From Agromyces subbeticus DSM 16689 (lineage in GTDB: Bacteria; Actinomycetota; Actinomycetes; Actinomycetales; Microbacteriaceae), in NCBI RefSeq assembly GCF_000421565.1, contig NZ_ATXG01000015.1, forward strand, positions 1 to 64,000: a stretch of DNA of 64,000 nucleotides, given 5' to 3'. Shown here one piece after another: positions 1 to 8,413 of this stretch. Positions within the stretch are counted from its first letter, which is position 1. Each line of letters opens with the position of its first letter. The notes below the pieces were generated by a model, which did no database searches, was not told the DNA's origin, and saw only the letters and a program-made list of their open reading frames with translations. The position numbers and the translations under genes are program-made.

Positions 1-362
1 AGCTGGGTGGACAACACCCAGGCGTCGTCGATCTGGCGTTGCATGGTGCGTTCGGGCACGTGCAGTGCGGTCGCCAGTTCGGCGGTCACGCTGCGCCGCG
101 CCATCTCACGCCGCCGCACCGGTGACAGGCTGGGTGCCACGAACGCCTGCTCGGCGTGCAGCGCGTACGACACGGTCAGGAAGATCACGTCGACCCGCAT
201 CGCGGCATGCATCGCCTCGATGCGTTGCGCGTGCACCGCAGCCTCGACCAGCTGCGCCAACCCGTCTTGCGCCCTCGCATACGGCGACGCCCCAAGCTCG
301 AGACCATGACCGACGTTCAGCGAAATGCCGGATGAGGTGGCGTTTCGAGGTGCGATCGGCAT
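1..362 (-). CDS. DUF222 (13E12-repeat/HNH endonuclease family) protein, N-terminal part
   Basis: Partial gene: the reverse strand is open from an ATG at 362 to the window edge, giving the first 120 residues. The sequence (an alpha-helical stretch with HAQRIEAMHAAMRVDVI, then RREMARRSVTAELATALHVP and ERTMQRQI) looks like the N-terminal DUF222 domain of actinobacterial 13E12-repeat proteins, which usually end in an HNH nuclease domain; that part lies outside the window. The start is supported by a -10-like TAGGCT six bases upstream (leaderless pattern). A perfect LexA-type palindrome sits just before that, so the gene is probably induced by DNA damage. The biochemical role of the family is not established. 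Confidence 0.75.
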   Translation of the reverse strand, partial: MPIAPRNATSSGISLNVGHGLELGASPYARAQDGLAQLVEAAVHAQRIEAMHAAMRVDVIFLTVSYALHAEQAFVAPSLSPVRRREMARRSVTAELATALHVPERTMQRQIDDAWVLSTQ

Positions 363-368
363 GCTGCC

Positions 369-374
369 AGCCTA
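369..374 (-). promoter_or_regulatory. -10 element of a leaderless promoter for the DUF222 gene
   Basis: On the reverse strand TAGGCT is followed by six bases and then the ATG at 362. With a 17-bp spacer the -35 region falls on 392-397, inside the LexA palindrome. Confidence 0.55.
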
Positions 375-381
375 CCGGAAA

Positions 382-397
382 TCGAACGTATGTTCGA
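382..397. promoter_or_regulatory. LexA-binding site (SOS box)
   Basis: TCGAACGTATGTTCGA is a palindrome with perfect TCGAAC/GTTCGA arms around four central bases. It matches the CGAAC-N4-GTTCG consensus bound by LexA in actinobacteria and bacilli. It covers the presumed -35 region of the leftward DUF222 promoter, where bound LexA would block transcription. It lies in the gap between the DUF222 start (362) and the MarR stop (417). MarR is transcribed towards the site, so only the DUF222 gene is placed to be controlled. Confidence 0.8.
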
Positions 398-416
398 GGG
401 TTGTGGAGAACTTCTT

Positions 417-908
417 TCAGTCGAAGCCGAGGCTGAGCTTGCGCAACAACCCCGCGAGTCGCTTCTGCTCGGCCGCGGGCAGACTGCCGAGCAGCTCCGC
501 CTCGGCGTCGACGAGTCGCGTGATCGCCGCGTCGACCCTGGTGAGTCCGGCCGGCGTCATCTCGACGAGGATGCCGCGCCCGTCGTTCGGGTCGGTCTGG
601 CGGTGCACGAGGCCGCGCTCCACGAGACGGTCGATACGGTTCGTCATGGTGCCGCTCGAGACGAGCGTCTGCTGCAGCAGTTGCTTCGGCGAGAGCCGGT
701 AGGGCGTGCCCGCCCGCCGGAGCGCGGAGAGCACGTCGAACTCCGATGCCTCGAGCTCAGAGCGGGTGAAGGCCTGCCGGCGCGCCCGATCGAGGTGCTT
801 CGCGAGCCGCGCGACGCGCGAGAGCACCTGCAGGGGTGAGAAGTCGAGGTCGGGGCGTTCGCGCTCCCAGTCGTCGACGATCCGGTCGACCTCGTCAGCA
901 TCGGTCAT
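417..908 (-). CDS. MarR family transcriptional regulator
   Basis: A 163-residue protein with the MarR winged-helix layout: an N-terminal dimerisation helix, a recognition region around residues 60-95 (LSPKQLLQQTLVSSGTMTNR followed by IDRLVERGLV), the wing NDGRGILVEMTPAG, and C-terminal helices. Such proteins are dimeric repressors or activators, often answering to phenolics or oxidants; the ligand cannot be predicted. The ATG at 908 is preferred over an upstream in-frame start because GATAAT lies exactly six bases before it. It sits alone between the DUF222 promoter and tRNA-Gln, so its target may be elsewhere. Confidence 0.85.
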   Translation of the reverse strand: MTDADEVDRIVDDWERERPDLDFSPLQVLSRVARLAKHLDRARRQAFTRSELEASEFDVLSALRRAGTPYRLSPKQLLQQTLVSSGTMTNRIDRLVERGLVHRQTDPNDGRGILVEMTPAGLTRVDAAITRLVDAEAELLGSLPAAEQKRLAGLLRKLSLGFD

Positions 909-1014
909 CCCGTCATTATCTCGTGATGATCGCCACGTGACTGGCCGGATGCCACGGAGTGCCCGCCCGCTCATGGCAGACTGGATGTCGCAGATGGGCG
1001 ATGGCCCTCAGCGA

Positions 1015-1086
1015 TCCGCCATAGTGTAACGGCAGCACGGCAGCCTTTGGAGCTGTTCGGTCCAGGTTCGAATCCTGGTGGCGGAG
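1015..1086 (+). tRNA. tRNA-Gln (anticodon UUG)
   Basis: A 72-nt cloverleaf. The 7-bp acceptor stem TCCGCCA/TGGCGGA is perfect, the anticodon stem GCAGC/GCTGT closes the loop CTTTGGA with anticodon TTG at positions 34-36, and the T arm is CCAGG-TTCGAAT-CCTGG. Discriminator base G. A full CCA is not encoded at the 3' end. It lies 52 bp upstream of glmU on the same strand. Confidence 0.93.
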
Positions 1087-1137
1087 CAGAAACGGCCGCC
1101 CAACGCACCCCGCAGACAGCGATAGGAATACGCGCGC

Positions 1138-2583
1138 ATGACCGACCAGAACCTCGCCATCATCGTTCTCGCCGCCGGCCAGGGCACTCGCATGAAGTCG
1201 GCGGTGCCGAAGCTGCTGCACCCGCTGGCGGGTGCTCCGATCGTCGCCCACGTGCTCGCAACAGCTCGTGCGCTCGATGCCTCGCACATCATCGCGGTCG
1301 TGCGGCACGAGCGCGACCTCGTGGCCGCCGTGGTCGAGGCCGAGCTGCCCGGCACGATCATCGTCGACCAAGACGAGATCCCGGGCACGGGCCGCGCCGT
1401 CGAGCAGGCGCTCGCAGCACTGCCCGACGACTTCGACGGCGAGGTGCTCGTGCTGAACGGCGACGTGCCGCTCCTCAATGCCGACACCCTCGCCGCATTC
1501 CTCGGCCAGCACCGTGCCGATGCCGTGGCGGCATCCGTGCTCTCCGCGGTCTACGACGACCCGAACGGCTACGGCCGCGTGGTGCGCAACCCCGCCGGGC
1601 TCTTCGACCGCATCGTCGAGCAGAAGGACGCGAGCGACGACGAGCGCGCGATCGCCGAGATCAACGCCGGCATCTACGCGTTCGGCGCGGCGGCGCTGCG
1701 CGACCAGCTCGCGAACCTCACGACCGATAACGCCCAGGGCGAGAAGTACCTCACCGACGTGATCGGCCTGCTTCGCGCCGCCGGCTCAGAGGTCGAGGCC
1801 GTGCCCGTCTCCGAGCCGTGGCTCGTGGCGGGCATCAACGACCGCGCCCAGCTCTCCGAGACCGCCGCCCGCCTGAACGCGCTCATCGTGCGCGGCTGGC
1901 AGCTCAACGGCGTCACGATCGAAGACCCGGCGACGACCTGGATCGACCTCGCGGTGCGCATCGAGCCCGACGTGACCATCCGCCCGGGCACGCAGCTCAA
2001 GGGGGCCACCGCGATCGCCACCGGCGCGATCGTCGGCCCCGACTCGACACTGCGCGATTGCGAGATCGGCGAGAACGCCGAGGTCAAGCGCACGGATGCC
2101 ACCCTCGCGGTCATCGCCGCCGGGGCATCCGTCGGACCCTTCTCCTACCTACGACCGGGCACCGTTCTCGGCGCCGACGGCAAGATCGGCGCGTTCGTCG
2201 AGACGAAGAACGCGAATATCGGCGAGGGCAGCAAGGTGCCGCATCTCTCGTACATCGGCGACACCACGATCGGCGAGCAGTCGAACGTCGGCGCCGGCTC
2301 GATCACCGCGAACTACGACGGCGTGAACAAGCACCGCACCGAGATCGGCTCGCATGTGCGCACCGGTTCGCATGGCGTCTTCGTCGCGCCCGTTAGGATT
2401 GGCAACGGCGTCTACACGGGCGCCGGCACGGTCGTCCGCAAAGACGTTCCCGCCGGGGCGCTCGCCGTGAATGTGGCGCCGCAACGCAACATCGAGGGAT
2501 GGGTCCAGACGCACCGGGCCGGCTCCGCGGCAGCTGACGCAGCCGAGGCCGCCGCAGAGGCATCGGGCCCCGCCGCCGACTGA
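1138..2583 (+). CDS. glmU: Bifunctional N-acetylglucosamine-1-phosphate uridyltransferase / glucosamine-1-phosphate acetyltransferase GlmU
   Basis: Makes UDP-GlcNAc, the precursor for peptidoglycan, in the cytoplasm in two steps: acetylation of GlcN-1-P (C-terminal domain), then uridylylation (N-terminal domain). The nucleotidyltransferase signature LAAGQGTRM is near residues 12-20, PGTGRAVEQAL near 82 and the metal-binding LNGDVPLL near 105. The left-handed beta-helix of hexapeptide repeats runs from about residue 260, with RPGTVLGADGKIGAFVETKN and AGSITANYDG. The 481 residues exceed the usual ~456 through an Ala-rich tail. ATG start with AGGAA 10-14 bases upstream. prs follows after 32 bp, a common actinobacterial pairing. 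Confidence 0.97.
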   Translation: MTDQNLAIIVLAAGQGTRMKSAVPKLLHPLAGAPIVAHVLATARALDASHIIAVVRHERDLVAAVVEAELPGTIIVDQDEIPGTGRAVEQALAALPDDFDGEVLVLNGDVPLLNADTLAAFLGQHRADAVAASVLSAVYDDPNGYGRVVRNPAGLFDRIVEQKDASDDERAIAEINAGIYAFGAAALRDQLANLTTDNAQGEKYLTDVIGLLRAAGSEVEAVPVSEPWLVAGINDRAQLSETAARLNALIVRGWQLNGVTIEDPATTWIDLAVRIEPDVTIRPGTQLKGATAIATGAIVGPDSTLRDCEIGENAEVKRTDATLAVIAAGASVGPFSYLRPGTVLGADGKIGAFVETKNANIGEGSKVPHLSYIGDTTIGEQSNVGAGSITANYDGVNKHRTEIGSHVRTGSHGVFVAPVRIGNGVYTGAGTVVRKDVPAGALAVNVAPQRNIEGWVQTHRAGSAAADAAEAAAEASGPAAD

Positions 2584-2615
2584 CGCACCGGCCGAGGCGG
2601 GTGGAGAGGACAGAA

Positions 2616-3593
2616 ATGCCCGGAATCGAAACCACCGGATCCAAGCGCCTCGTCTTGGTGTCGGGCCGTGCGCACCCCTCGCTCGCCATCGAGATCGCTG
2701 AAGAACTCGGAGCCGATCTCGTTCCGACCGACGCGCGAACCTTCGCCAACGGCGAGATCTACGCCCGCTACGACGAGAGCGTGCGCGGATCCGATGCCTT
2801 CGTCATCCAGTCGCACACCTCGCCGATCAACGAGTGGCTCATGGAGCAGCTCATCATGATCGATGCGCTGAAGCGAGCATCGGCCAAGCGCATCACCGTG
2901 GTCGCCCCCTTCTACCCGTACGCCAGGCAAGACAAGAAGGGCCGCGGCCGCGAGCCGATCTCTGCCCGACTCGTCGCCGACCTCTTCAAGGCCGCCGGCG
3001 CCGACCGCATCATGTCGATCGACCTGCACGCCGCCCAGATCCAGGGCTTCTTCGACGGCCCCGTCGACCACCTCTTCGCCATGCCGGTGCTGCTCGAGTA
3101 CTTCAAGGAGAAGCTCGACCCCACGACGCTCGCCGTGGTCTCGCCCGACATGGGCCGGGTGCGCGTCGCCGACATCTGGAGCGACAAGCTCGGTGCCCCG
3201 CTCGCGATCATCCACAAGCGGCGCGACCCGCTCGTGCCCAACCAGGTCTCGGTGCACGAGATCGTCGGTGACGTCAACGGCCGCGTCTGCCTGCTCGTCG
3301 ACGACCTCATCGACACCGGCCGCACGATCGTGAAGGCCGCAGAGGCATTGAAGGCCAACGGCGCCATCGGCGTCGTCGTCGCCGCGACGCACGCGGTGTT
3401 CTCGAGCCCCGCCACCGAGATCCTGCAGAGCGAGTTCATCGATCGGGTGGTCGTCACCGACACCCTGCCGATTCCCGAAGAGAAGCGCTGGGATCGCCTG
3501 ACGGTGCTGCCGATCGCGCCGCTGCTCGCACGCGCCATCCACGAGGTGTTCGAAGACGGCTCGGTCACGAGCATGTTCGACGGCGCGGCGTAG
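2616..3593 (+). CDS. prs: Ribose-phosphate pyrophosphokinase (PRPP synthetase)
   Basis: Makes PRPP from ribose-5-phosphate and ATP for nucleotide, histidine and tryptophan synthesis. 325 residues, normal length. Visible landmarks are the flexible ATP loop RQDKKGRGREPISARLVADL near residue 104, SIDLHAAQIQGFF near 133 and the PRPP-binding loop LVDDLIDTGRT near 226. The ATG at 2616 is chosen over an in-frame GTG at 2601 because GGAGAGGA lies 7 bases before it. It forms a probable unit with glmU upstream and the acyl-CoA ligase 10 bp downstream. Confidence 0.97.
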   Translation: MPGIETTGSKRLVLVSGRAHPSLAIEIAEELGADLVPTDARTFANGEIYARYDESVRGSDAFVIQSHTSPINEWLMEQLIMIDALKRASAKRITVVAPFYPYARQDKKGRGREPISARLVADLFKAAGADRIMSIDLHAAQIQGFFDGPVDHLFAMPVLLEYFKEKLDPTTLAVVSPDMGRVRVADIWSDKLGAPLAIIHKRRDPLVPNQVSVHEIVGDVNGRVCLLVDDLIDTGRTIVKAAEALKANGAIGVVVAATHAVFSSPATEILQSEFIDRVVVTDTLPIPEEKRWDRLTVLPIAPLLARAIHEVFEDGSVTSMFDGAA

Positions 3594-3603
3594 GCCCGCC
3601 GAA

Positions 3604-5304
3604 ATGACGATCACCACGCCTCGCCCCTGGCTCTCGAGCTACGCCGAGGGCGTGCCGAGCGACCTCCCGGCCGAGACCGGTTCGCTCGCCGACCTCATCC
3701 GATCCTCGGTCGAGACCTACCCCGGCAACGTCGCGCTCGAATTCTTCGGGCGCACCACGAGCTACGCCGAACTCGGTGAGCAGATCGAGCGTGCCGCCGA
3801 AGGGCTGCGGCTGCTCGGGGTGCAGAAGGGCGATCCCGTCGCGCTCGTGCTGCCGAACTGCCCCCAGCACATCGTCGCGTTCTACGCCGTGCTGCGGCTC
3901 GGCGCGATCGTCGTCGAGCACAACCCGCTCTACACGCCTCGCGAGCTTCGCCACCAGTTCGAAGACCACGGCGCGCGCGTCGTCATCGCGTGGAACAACG
4001 TGGTCGAGACCATCCAGGCGTTCCCGGCGGATGTCGCGGTGCAGACGATCATCTCGGTCGACGTGACCCGGGCGATGCCGTTCACGATGCGCGCCATGCT
4101 GCGGCTGCCGATCGCGAAGGCCCGCGAGTCGCGCGCGGCGCTCACCACGAGCGTGCGCGGCACGACGACGTGGGAGAAGATCGTCGGCGCCGACCCGATC
4201 GATGCGCACATCATCGGGCCCGAGGTCGACGACGTGGCCGTCATCCAGTACACGAGCGGCACGACCGGCAGCCCGAAGGGCGCCACCCTGACCCACGAGA
4301 ACCTCAGCGCGAACGCCGCGCAGGCCCGCGCCTGGGTGCCCGAGATCGAGCGCGGCACCGCCGTGGTCTACGCCGTGCTGCCGATGTTCCACGCGTACGG
4401 GCTCACGCTCTGCCTCACCTTCGCGATGAGCATGGGCGCGCGTCTCGTGCTCTTCCCGAAGTTCGATCCCGATCTCGTGCTCAAGGTCGTGAAGCCGCAT
4501 CCGCCGACCTTCCTCCCTGCAGTGCCGCCGATCTACGACCGGCTCACGAAGGCCGCGGTCGCCGAAGGCGTCTCGCTCGACGGCATCCGCATCGCCATCT
4601 CGGGCGCCATGCCGCTCTCGGCCTCGGTGGTCGAGCCGTGGGAGGCCGAGACGGGCGGCTATCTCGTCGAGGGCTACGGCCTCTCGGAGTGCTCGCCCGT
4701 GCTGATGGCCAACCCCGTCGCCCCGAACCGCAAGGCCGGCACCGTCGGGCTGCCGCTGCCGTCGACCGAGGTGCGCGTCGTCGAGCCAGAGTCGCCAGGC
4801 ACGGATGTCGCGGCCGGCGCCGAGGGCGAGCTCATCGTGCGCGGTCCGCAGGTGTTCTCGGGCTACTGGCAGAAGCCCGAAGAGACCGAGGCCGTCTTCG
4901 TGCCGGCCACCGACGGCGGCGCCGACTGGTTCCGCACGGGCGACATCGTCTCGATCGACGACGAGGGCTTCGTGCGCATCGTCGACCGCATCAAGGAGCT
5001 CATCATCACGGGCGGCTTCAACGTCGCCCCGAGTGAGGTCGAAGAGGCGTTGCGGGGCCACCCCGACGTCGCCGAGGTCGCCGTCGTCGGCGTCCCCGAC
5101 GATCACTCGGGCGAAGAGGTCGTCGCGGTGGTCGTGCTTCGCGACGGGGCCACGTTCGACGAAGCGGCCCTGCGCGACTTCGCGCGCGGGGGGCTCACCC
5201 CCTACAAAGTGCCGCGCCGGGTCATGCAGGCCGACGAGTTGCCGAAGTCGCTCATCGGCAAGGTGCTGCGCCGCGAGGTGCGCAACGGGCTCCTGAACGG
5301 CTGA
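3604..5304 (+). CDS. Long-chain fatty-acid-CoA ligase / AMP-dependent synthetase (FadD-like)
   Basis: An adenylate-forming enzyme that activates a carboxylic acid to its acyl-CoA through an acyl-AMP. 566 residues with the full motif set: P-loop YTSGTTGSPKGATL near residue 216, GYGLSECSPV near 357, FRTGDIVSIDDEG and RIKELIITGGFNVAPSEVEE around 443-480, and the catalytic Lys in SLIGKVLRRE near the end. The family favours medium to long fatty acids, but the substrate cannot be read from sequence. Starts at ATG 10 bp after prs; no clear ribosome site, so translational coupling is likely. Confidence 0.9.
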   Translation: MTITTPRPWLSSYAEGVPSDLPAETGSLADLIRSSVETYPGNVALEFFGRTTSYAELGEQIERAAEGLRLLGVQKGDPVALVLPNCPQHIVAFYAVLRLGAIVVEHNPLYTPRELRHQFEDHGARVVIAWNNVVETIQAFPADVAVQTIISVDVTRAMPFTMRAMLRLPIAKARESRAALTTSVRGTTTWEKIVGADPIDAHIIGPEVDDVAVIQYTSGTTGSPKGATLTHENLSANAAQARAWVPEIERGTAVVYAVLPMFHAYGLTLCLTFAMSMGARLVLFPKFDPDLVLKVVKPHPPTFLPAVPPIYDRLTKAAVAEGVSLDGIRIAISGAMPLSASVVEPWEAETGGYLVEGYGLSECSPVLMANPVAPNRKAGTVGLPLPSTEVRVVEPESPGTDVAAGAEGELIVRGPQVFSGYWQKPEETEAVFVPATDGGADWFRTGDIVSIDDEGFVRIVDRIKELIITGGFNVAPSEVEEALRGHPDVAEVAVVGVPDDHSGEEVVAVVVLRDGATFDEAALRDFARGGLTPYKVPRRVMQADELPKSLIGKVLRREVRNGLLNG

Positions 5305-5315
5305 ACGGGGCCGAC

Positions 5316-5822
5316 GTGTCGTTCCTCTCCGCTGAATCGGCCCGAGCACTCGCCGAGCTCCTGACGCTCGACGGACTCGCCGGGCACGACTCGGCAGATG
5401 AGACGGATGCCTCGCCGCTCGAGCGGCTCCGCGGCATCCGCTCGCTCATCGCGGCGCTCGAGGCCGATCCGGCCATGCTCTCGGCGGTGCGCGAGGCACT
5501 CGGCGACGGCCGCACGTGGGATGAGATCGCGGATGCAGCGGGCCTCAGCCCGTCGGCCGCCAAGTACCGTTGGGCCGGCGACGACGCCGAGATCGCCGAT
5601 CGTCACGAGGCGAGCCGCAAGCGCAAGCGCGAGCGGCCTTCGAGCGTGCCGACCGATCTGCCGGGCCTCTCGGTCGCCGACGCGGCGAAGCAGCTCGGCG
5701 TCACGCCGCAGGCGATCTACCAGCGGGTCACGCGCGGCCTGTTGCGCGCGGAGAGCGTTGAGCTGCCCGATGGGCGCACGTACAAACGGGTGTTCCCCGA
5801 CGAGCGCGACGCCGCCGAATAG
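5316..5822 (+). CDS. Hypothetical protein with two helix-turn-helix-like segments
   Basis: A 168-residue protein starting at GTG 11 bp after the acyl-CoA ligase. Residues about 67-88 (TWDEIADAAGLSPSAAKYRW) and 118-148 (LSVADAAKQLGVTPQAIYQR) each look like helix-turn-helix elements, joined by a very basic linker (ASRKRKRERP). This suggests a DNA-binding protein of the MerR/HTH_17 or sigma-region-4 type. Function unknown. It meets a leftward gene head to head with only 4 bp between them. Confidence 0.7.
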   Translation: MSFLSAESARALAELLTLDGLAGHDSADETDASPLERLRGIRSLIAALEADPAMLSAVREALGDGRTWDEIADAAGLSPSAAKYRWAGDDAEIADRHEASRKRKRERPSSVPTDLPGLSVADAAKQLGVTPQAIYQRVTRGLLRAESVELPDGRTYKRVFPDERDAAE

Positions 5823-5826
5823 TCGC

Positions 5827-6195
5827 TCAGGCGTCGCGCTCGTCGGGGTCGACCGGGCGCGGGGCGCCCGGCAGCAGTCCGAGTCCAGCGATGAGGATCT
5901 CGCTTCCGCCTTCGCCGACCGCGTAGCACTGCCAGCCCGCGCCACCACGGCCGAAGAGGTCGAACGAGACGCGTGCGCCCGCGGCATCCGTGTCGAACTG
6001 CGCGACGTACACCGCGCATGCCCGCTGCGCCGCCGAATGCGCCACGCCGTAGATCGAGAGCACGAGCGGCAGCACGAGGGCGCCGAGCGCGATGAGCACG
6101 GTGATGCGCAGCGCCCGTCGTCGCCGTTCGCCGTAGACGGGGCCGCGGGCGTCGTCGTCGTCGAAGCCCTGCAGCTCGGAAGGCGTCTCGCTCAT
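5827..6195 (-). CDS. Hypothetical single-pass membrane protein
   Basis: 122 residues: an acidic N-terminus, a basic patch GERRRRAL, one hydrophobic helix at about residues 28-50 (ITVLIALGALVLPLVLSIYG), then an extracytoplasmic domain with two Cys (in AQRACAVYV and GWQCYAVGEG) that could form a disulfide. No family recognised. Its ATG overlaps the stop of the preceding DUF202 gene by one base (TGATG), so it is translationally coupled and the last gene of the gnd-DUF202-DUF202 cluster. Confidence 0.65.
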   Translation of the reverse strand: MSETPSELQGFDDDDARGPVYGERRRRALRITVLIALGALVLPLVLSIYGVAHSAAQRACAVYVAQFDTDAAGARVSFDLFGRGGAGWQCYAVGEGGSEILIAGLGLLPGAPRPVDPDERDA

Positions 6196-6530
6196 CAGCC
6201 GCCTCCGAGGAAGATCGAGGCGATGCCGCCGACGCTCGCGAGCAGCGTCGCGAGGGCGACACCGGCGAGCGCGCCACGCGGGGGAGTGATGACGAGCCGG
6301 TCGCCTGCCAACTGACGGCGGCGCACGGTGCCGATCGCGATGGCGCCGCCGGATGCCGCGAAGAGCAGCACCCCGACGACGACGAGCCACGGCTCACCGG
6401 CCACGAGACCGGCACGCATCGACAACAGGGCGTTGACCGCGAGCGCCATCGCGGTGCGGCTCCACGCGAGGGCCGTGCGCTCGGGCTGGAGACCCGGATC
6501 GCCCGTTGCCGCAATGCTGTGAGCCGTCAT
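6195..6530 (-). CDS. DUF202 family membrane protein (second of pair)
   Basis: 111 residues with the DUF202 signature near the N-terminus (LQPERTALAWSRTAMALAVN) and three hydrophobic helices. DUF202 proteins are small inner-membrane proteins (YidH-like) of unknown function, often encoded in tandem pairs as here. The ATG at 6530 overlaps the stop of the upstream paralogue by four bases (ATGA). Confidence 0.8.
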   Translation of the reverse strand: MTAHSIAATGDPGLQPERTALAWSRTAMALAVNALLSMRAGLVAGEPWLVVVGVLLFAASGGAIAIGTVRRRQLAGDRLVITPPRGALAGVALATLLASVGGIASIFLGGG

Positions 6531-6880
6531 GTCACGAGCAGCAGCACGACGAGCACGGCGCTCGTCAGGAGGCACACCGCGGCGAGACCCGGCAGCACCC
6601 AGCTGAACGGCAGCGGCCGGCCGCGCCGGATCGCGATCTCGTTCGCACGCCACCTCGTGTACGACACGACGCTGAGCACGGCCGCGACGACGCCGAGCCC
6701 AGTCGAGAGCACGGTCACGACGACGCGCGGGTCGAGTTCGGTCGCGAACTGGTGCAGCAGCACGCCGCCGGCGAGCAGGGCGAGCGCCGTGCGGATCCAG
6801 GCGAGGAAGGTGCGTTCGTTCGCGAGCGTGAAGCGGTAATCGGGCTCTTCGCCCTCTTCGCGCCACTTCGGCTCACCCAC
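6527..6880 (-). CDS. DUF202 family membrane protein (YidH-like, first of pair)
   Basis: 117 residues beginning at GTG. An acidic head (GEPKWREEGEEPDYRFTLAN) leads into the DUF202 motif ANERTFLAWIRTALALLAGG, then two more membrane helices. YidH-like proteins have no proven function. It starts 72 bp after gnd on the same strand and overlaps the second DUF202 gene by 4 bp, so the order is gnd, DUF202, DUF202, small membrane protein. Confidence 0.85.
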   Translation of the reverse strand: MGEPKWREEGEEPDYRFTLANERTFLAWIRTALALLAGGVLLHQFATELDPRVVVTVLSTGLGVVAAVLSVVSYTRWRANEIAIRRGRPLPFSWVLPGLAAVCLLTSAVLVVLLLVT

Positions 6881-6952
6881 GTGTCTGCTCCACTCGTTCC
6901 TGTTCGCTCGCCGCGGCGCCTGGCCGGCGCCCGCTCGGCTCTCGCCTGCCTG

Positions 6953-8413
6953 CTAGTGCGAGGAGGGCGTCGTCTCGATCTCTGAGTGGTCGCCCGACCA
7001 GAGGGTGTGGAAGACGCCCGGCTTGTCGACGCGCTTGTAGGTGTGCGCGCCGAAGAAGTCGCGCTGGCCCTGGATGAGCGCGGCGGGGAGCCGCGGTGCG
7101 CGAAGACCGTCGTAGTAGGCGAGCGACGACGAGAACGCGGGCGTCGGGATGCCGGCCTGGGCGGCGATCGCGACGACGCGGCGCCAGCTCTCCTGAGCGC
7201 CCGCGACGGCGTCGCGGAAGTAGGGTGCCGTGACGAGTGCGACGAGCGCGGAATCGTCGGCGTACGCGTCGGCGATGCGGTTCAGGAACCGGGCGCGGAT
7301 GATGCAGCCGGCTCGCCAGATCTTCGCGATGTCGCCCTTCTTCACATCCCAGCCGAACTGCTCTGCGCCGGCGACGATCTCGTCGAAGCCCTGCGAGTAG
7401 GCGATGATCTTCGACGCGTAGAGTGCGCGGCGCACGTCTTCGATGAAGGCTGCGGCGTCGGCGTCGGCCACCTTCCACTCGGTCGAGGGGCCGGGCAGGT
7501 CGACTGCCGCCTCGCGCTGCGCGCGCTTCGAGGAGAGGCTGCGGGCGAAGACGGCCTCGGCGATGCCCGAGGTCGGCACGCCGAGCTCGAGGGCGTTCTG
7601 CACGGTCCATGCGCCGGTGCCCTTGGCACCGGCCTCGTCGAGGATGACGTCGACGAGCGGCTGGCCGGTCGCGGCATCGGTCTGGCGCAGCACCTCTGCG
7701 GTGATCTCGATGAGGTAGCTCTCGAGCTCGCCGGTGTTCCACTCGGCGAAGATGTCGGCGATCTCGGCCGGGCTCTTGCCGGTGCCCTGGCGGATGAGGT
7801 CGTAGGCCTCGGCGATGAGCTGCATGTCGGCGTACTCGATGCCGTTGTGCACCATCTTCACGAAGTGGCCGGCGCCGTCGGTGCCGACGTGGGTGACGCA
7901 CGGCTCGCCCTCGGCGACCGCGGCGATCGACGCGAGGATCGGACCGAGCGTCTGGTAGGACTCGACGCTGCCGCCGGGCATGATCGAGGGGCCGTTCAGC
8001 GCGCCCTCTTCACCGCCCGAGATGCCGGTGCCGACGAAGTGGACGCCCGTGGGGCTGATCTCGGACTCGCGCCGGATGGTGTCGTGGAAGTTCGCGTTGC
8101 CGCCGTCGACGATGATGTCGCCCGGCTCGAAGCGGGCGACGAGCTCGGAGATGACCGCGTCGGTGCCCTTGCCGGCCTGCACCATGATGATCGCCGTGCG
8201 GGGCTTGGCGAGCGAGGCGACGAAGTCGTCGTAGGTCTCTGACGCGACGAACCCGGCCTCGGGGTGCTCGGTGGTCAGCGTGTGCGTGCGCACGGGCGAG
8301 CGGTTGAACACGGCGACCGTGTTGCCTTCACGGCTCGCGAGGTTGCGGGCGAGGTTGGACCCCATGACCGCGAGGCCGACGACGCCGATGTTTGCTGAAG
8401 GGGTGACAGGCAC
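6953..8413 (-). CDS. gnd: 6-phosphogluconate dehydrogenase, decarboxylating
   Basis: Oxidative pentose phosphate pathway enzyme: 6-phosphogluconate + NADP+ to ribulose-5-phosphate + CO2 + NADPH. 486 residues, the long (dimeric) form. The Rossmann motif GVVGLAVMGSNLARNLA is at the N-terminus, the substrate site FVGTGISGGEEGALNGPSIM near residue 125 and the catalytic Lys/Asn in HFVKMVHNGIEYADMQLI near 180. The GTG start at 8413 is supported by GAGGAG 7 bases upstream. Divergent from rplY across a 353-bp gap. Confidence 0.97.
   Translation of the reverse strand: MPVTPSANIGVVGLAVMGSNLARNLASREGNTVAVFNRSPVRTHTLTTEHPEAGFVASETYDDFVASLAKPRTAIIMVQAGKGTDAVISELVARFEPGDIIVDGGNANFHDTIRRESEISPTGVHFVGTGISGGEEGALNGPSIMPGGSVESYQTLGPILASIAAVAEGEPCVTHVGTDGAGHFVKMVHNGIEYADMQLIAEAYDLIRQGTGKSPAEIADIFAEWNTGELESYLIEITAEVLRQTDAATGQPLVDVILDEAGAKGTGAWTVQNALELGVPTSGIAEAVFARSLSSKRAQREAAVDLPGPSTEWKVADADAAAFIEDVRRALYASKIIAYSQGFDEIVAGAEQFGWDVKKGDIAKIWRAGCIIRARFLNRIADAYADDSALVALVTAPYFRDAVAGAQESWRRVVAIAAQAGIPTPAFSSSLAYYDGLRAPRLPAALIQGQRDFFGAHTYKRVDKPGVFHTLWSGDHSEIETTPSSH

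Noticed and set aside
990-1012. Possible third copy of the TGGGCGA hairpin motif (CAGATGGGCGATGGCC) before tRNA-Gln
   Set aside because: Only about ten bases match the flanking-repeat motif and there is no complementary arm nearby.
5200-5990. Reverse-strand frame over the HTH protein and the end of the acyl-CoA ligase
   Set aside because: The forward frames carry clear motifs; the reverse translation is low complexity.
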